NCBI RefSeq assembly: GCF_907165045.1
Contig: NZ_CAJRAU010000001.1
Span: 1,364,001-1,428,000, forward strand
Direction of reading: 5' to 3'
From: Dyadobacter linearis
GTDB lineage: Bacteria; Bacteroidota; Bacteroidia; Cytophagales; Spirosomataceae
DNA: 64,000 bases
The translations under genes were made by a program, and so were the position numbers. Below, in pieces: positions 62,999-64,000 of the stretch; position 1 is the stretch's first letter; each line of letters opens with the position of its first letter. The notes beneath the pieces were generated by a model. The model saw only the letters and a program-made list of their open reading frames with translations. It was not told the DNA's origin and did not search any database.

Positions 62999-64000
62999 AT
63001 GAGGAAGGAAATATTTTATGCAGCTGCATTTGCAGTCGCCGGGCTCAGTCTGGCAGCTTGCGAGAAGAAGGAGCATATTGAGGAGTCGAAAGCATTCATG
63101 CTGTCGGATACCATGATGAGCCGCATTACACTCGATACTGTTCGAACAGAAGCAGTGCGCAACGAACTGACGCTGGTGGGAAAGGTAGTTCCTGACGAAA
63201 ACCAGGTGATCAAGATTTACCCGCTGGTAGGTGGGAACGTGGAAGAAGTGGATGTGGAACTCGGCGATAATGTGCAGAAAGGTCAAAAACTGGCCGTGAT
63301 CCGGTCAGGCGAAGTAGCTGATTTTGAGCGGCAAATGATCCAGGCGCAGTCTGATCTGCTGGTAGCGCAAAAGAATCTGTCTTCAACCGAAGATCTGTTT
63401 GAAAGCAAACTGGTACCCGAACGCGACGTGATTTCTGCGCGGCAGATGGTGGACAAGGCGCAGGCGGAGCTGAACAGAGTGAAGGAGATTTTCTCCATTT
63501 ATGGTTTGGGTAAATCCACAAATTACACGGTAAAGTCGCCGATCAATGGTTTTATTATTGATAAAAATGTCAACCGCGGCATGCAGCTCCGGTCGGACAA
63601 TAGCGAAAGCCTCTTTACAGTCGGCCAGATCGCCGATGTGTGGGTAATGGCGAATGTGAATGAAAGCGACATTCCCCGCATTAAGCTTGGAATGCCCGCC
63701 GCAGTGCGCACGATCAGCTTTTCGGACGAGATATTCAAAGGAAAAGTTGACAAAATATATAACGTCCTCGACCCGGATACCAAGGCAATGAAGATTCGCA
63801 TTCAGCTTCAAAATGTAGGTTTTAAACTAAAACCCGAAATGCACGCAACTGTATGCCTGAACTTCGAGGAAGGCAGCGAAATGCAGGCGATCCCCTCGCA
63901 AGCGATCATTTTCGACCGGAGTAAGAACTGGGTAATGGTATATCACAGCCGCTCGAAAATCGAAACCCGTCCGGTAGACGTTTACCGCTCCCTGGCCAAC
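62999..64000 (+). CDS. RND efflux periplasmic adaptor subunit, 3' end outside window
   Basis: The frame runs from the ATG at 62999 to the right edge (334 codons seen, no stop). A lipoprotein-type signal has the lipobox LAAC, then EKK. The membrane-fusion-protein layout follows: a biotinyl-lipoyl-like half (VGKVVPDENQVIKIYPLVGG, VELGDNVQKGQKLAVIRSG), an alpha-hairpin (ERQMIQAQSDLLVAQKNL), the second lipoyl half (YTVKSPINGFIIDKNVNRGM) and a beta-barrel region. It belongs to the CzcB/CusB-like group. It links TolC with an RND pump in the inner membrane and is in an operon with the TolC gene, 47 bp upstream. Confidence 0.93.
   Translation, partial: MRKEIFYAAAFAVAGLSLAACEKKEHIEESKAFMLSDTMMSRITLDTVRTEAVRNELTLVGKVVPDENQVIKIYPLVGGNVEEVDVELGDNVQKGQKLAVIRSGEVADFERQMIQAQSDLLVAQKNLSSTEDLFESKLVPERDVISARQMVDKAQAELNRVKEIFSIYGLGKSTNYTVKSPINGFIIDKNVNRGMQLRSDNSESLFTVGQIADVWVMANVNESDIPRIKLGMPAAVRTISFSDEIFKGKVDKIYNVLDPDTKAMKIRIQLQNVGFKLKPEMHATVCLNFEEGSEMQAIPSQAIIFDRSKNWVMVYHSRSKIETRPVDVYRSLAN

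Noticed and set aside
1..64000. tRNA, rRNA, insertion sequences, prophage or defence islands
   Set aside because: No cloverleaf-like segment, rRNA-like stretch, transposase or phage structural gene was seen in any gap or frame; the two toxin–antitoxin-like pairs are isolated.

Overview
The window is chromosomal DNA from a member of the Bacteroidota, most likely Cytophagales of the Dyadobacter/Spirosoma type. That placement is inferred from gene content: three SusC/SusD outer-membrane uptake pairs, an ECF sigma/FecR/STN-receptor cassette, a TamA-like lipoprotein (TamL type), a GH3–beta-lactamase fusion, and promoters with TTG-N19-TAnnTTTG geometry. No rRNA, tRNA, prophage or insertion sequence was seen. 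Most of the window is ordinary core and niche-adaptation genome, gene-dense and with mixed strands.

Layout. 1-9.3 kb: the 3' end of an outer-membrane beta-barrel receptor, phosphoglycerate kinase (pgk), a FAN1-like structure-specific nuclease, a secreted endonuclease/exonuclease/phosphatase-fold protein, a pair of M16 peptidases (one active, one without the zinc motif) and a secreted xylose-isomerase-fold protein. 9.25-9.47 kb: a composite inverted repeat between convergent genes. 9.5-16.9 kb (minus strand): an ECF sigma factor, FecR anti-sigma factor, STN-containing SusC and SusD, which form a trans-envelope-regulated uptake locus. 17-26.2 kb: a 2-oxoglutarate-type oxygenase, a chromate-family transporter, the GH3–beta-lactamase fusion, a DUF721 protein, a YoeB toxin–antitoxin pair, an LD-carboxypeptidase, a short-chain dehydrogenase and an M20 peptidase. 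26.2-37.4 kb: two tandem SusC/SusD pairs with a DUF1735 lipoprotein, each pair behind its own promoter region.

37.4-52.8 kb is housekeeping: a 56-residue membrane protein, alaA, a queuosine-precursor transporter, an SpoU rRNA/tRNA methyltransferase, TamL, miaB, a sigma-54 activator, lptE, a TPR-like protein, secG, an unknown protein, groES-groEL, a LolD-like ATPase and sucC. 52.9-64 kb: a HEPN/MNT pair, a GntP permease with a secreted esterase, a lipid kinase divergent from an App1-type phosphatidate phosphatase, a trans-sulfuration-type PLP enzyme, an OmpR-type two-component system, a tandem repeat cluster, and the TolC and adaptor genes of an RND-type efflux system that continues past the right edge.

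Functional threads. The three SusCD systems take up unknown ligands. Only the first has its own sensor cassette. The tandem pairs at 26.6-37.4 kb have codon use closer to groEL than to most neighbours, which suggests high expression. Envelope assembly genes (TamL, LptE, SecG, LolD) cluster in the housekeeping part. I did not find one clearly undescribed multi-gene system. The most unusual items are the two non-coding repeat clusters (9.25-9.47 and 61.46-61.62 kb), the GTTAA repeats and the 14-bp palindrome ahead of the two tandem SusC genes, the miaB leader, and the opposed lipid kinase/phosphatase pair.
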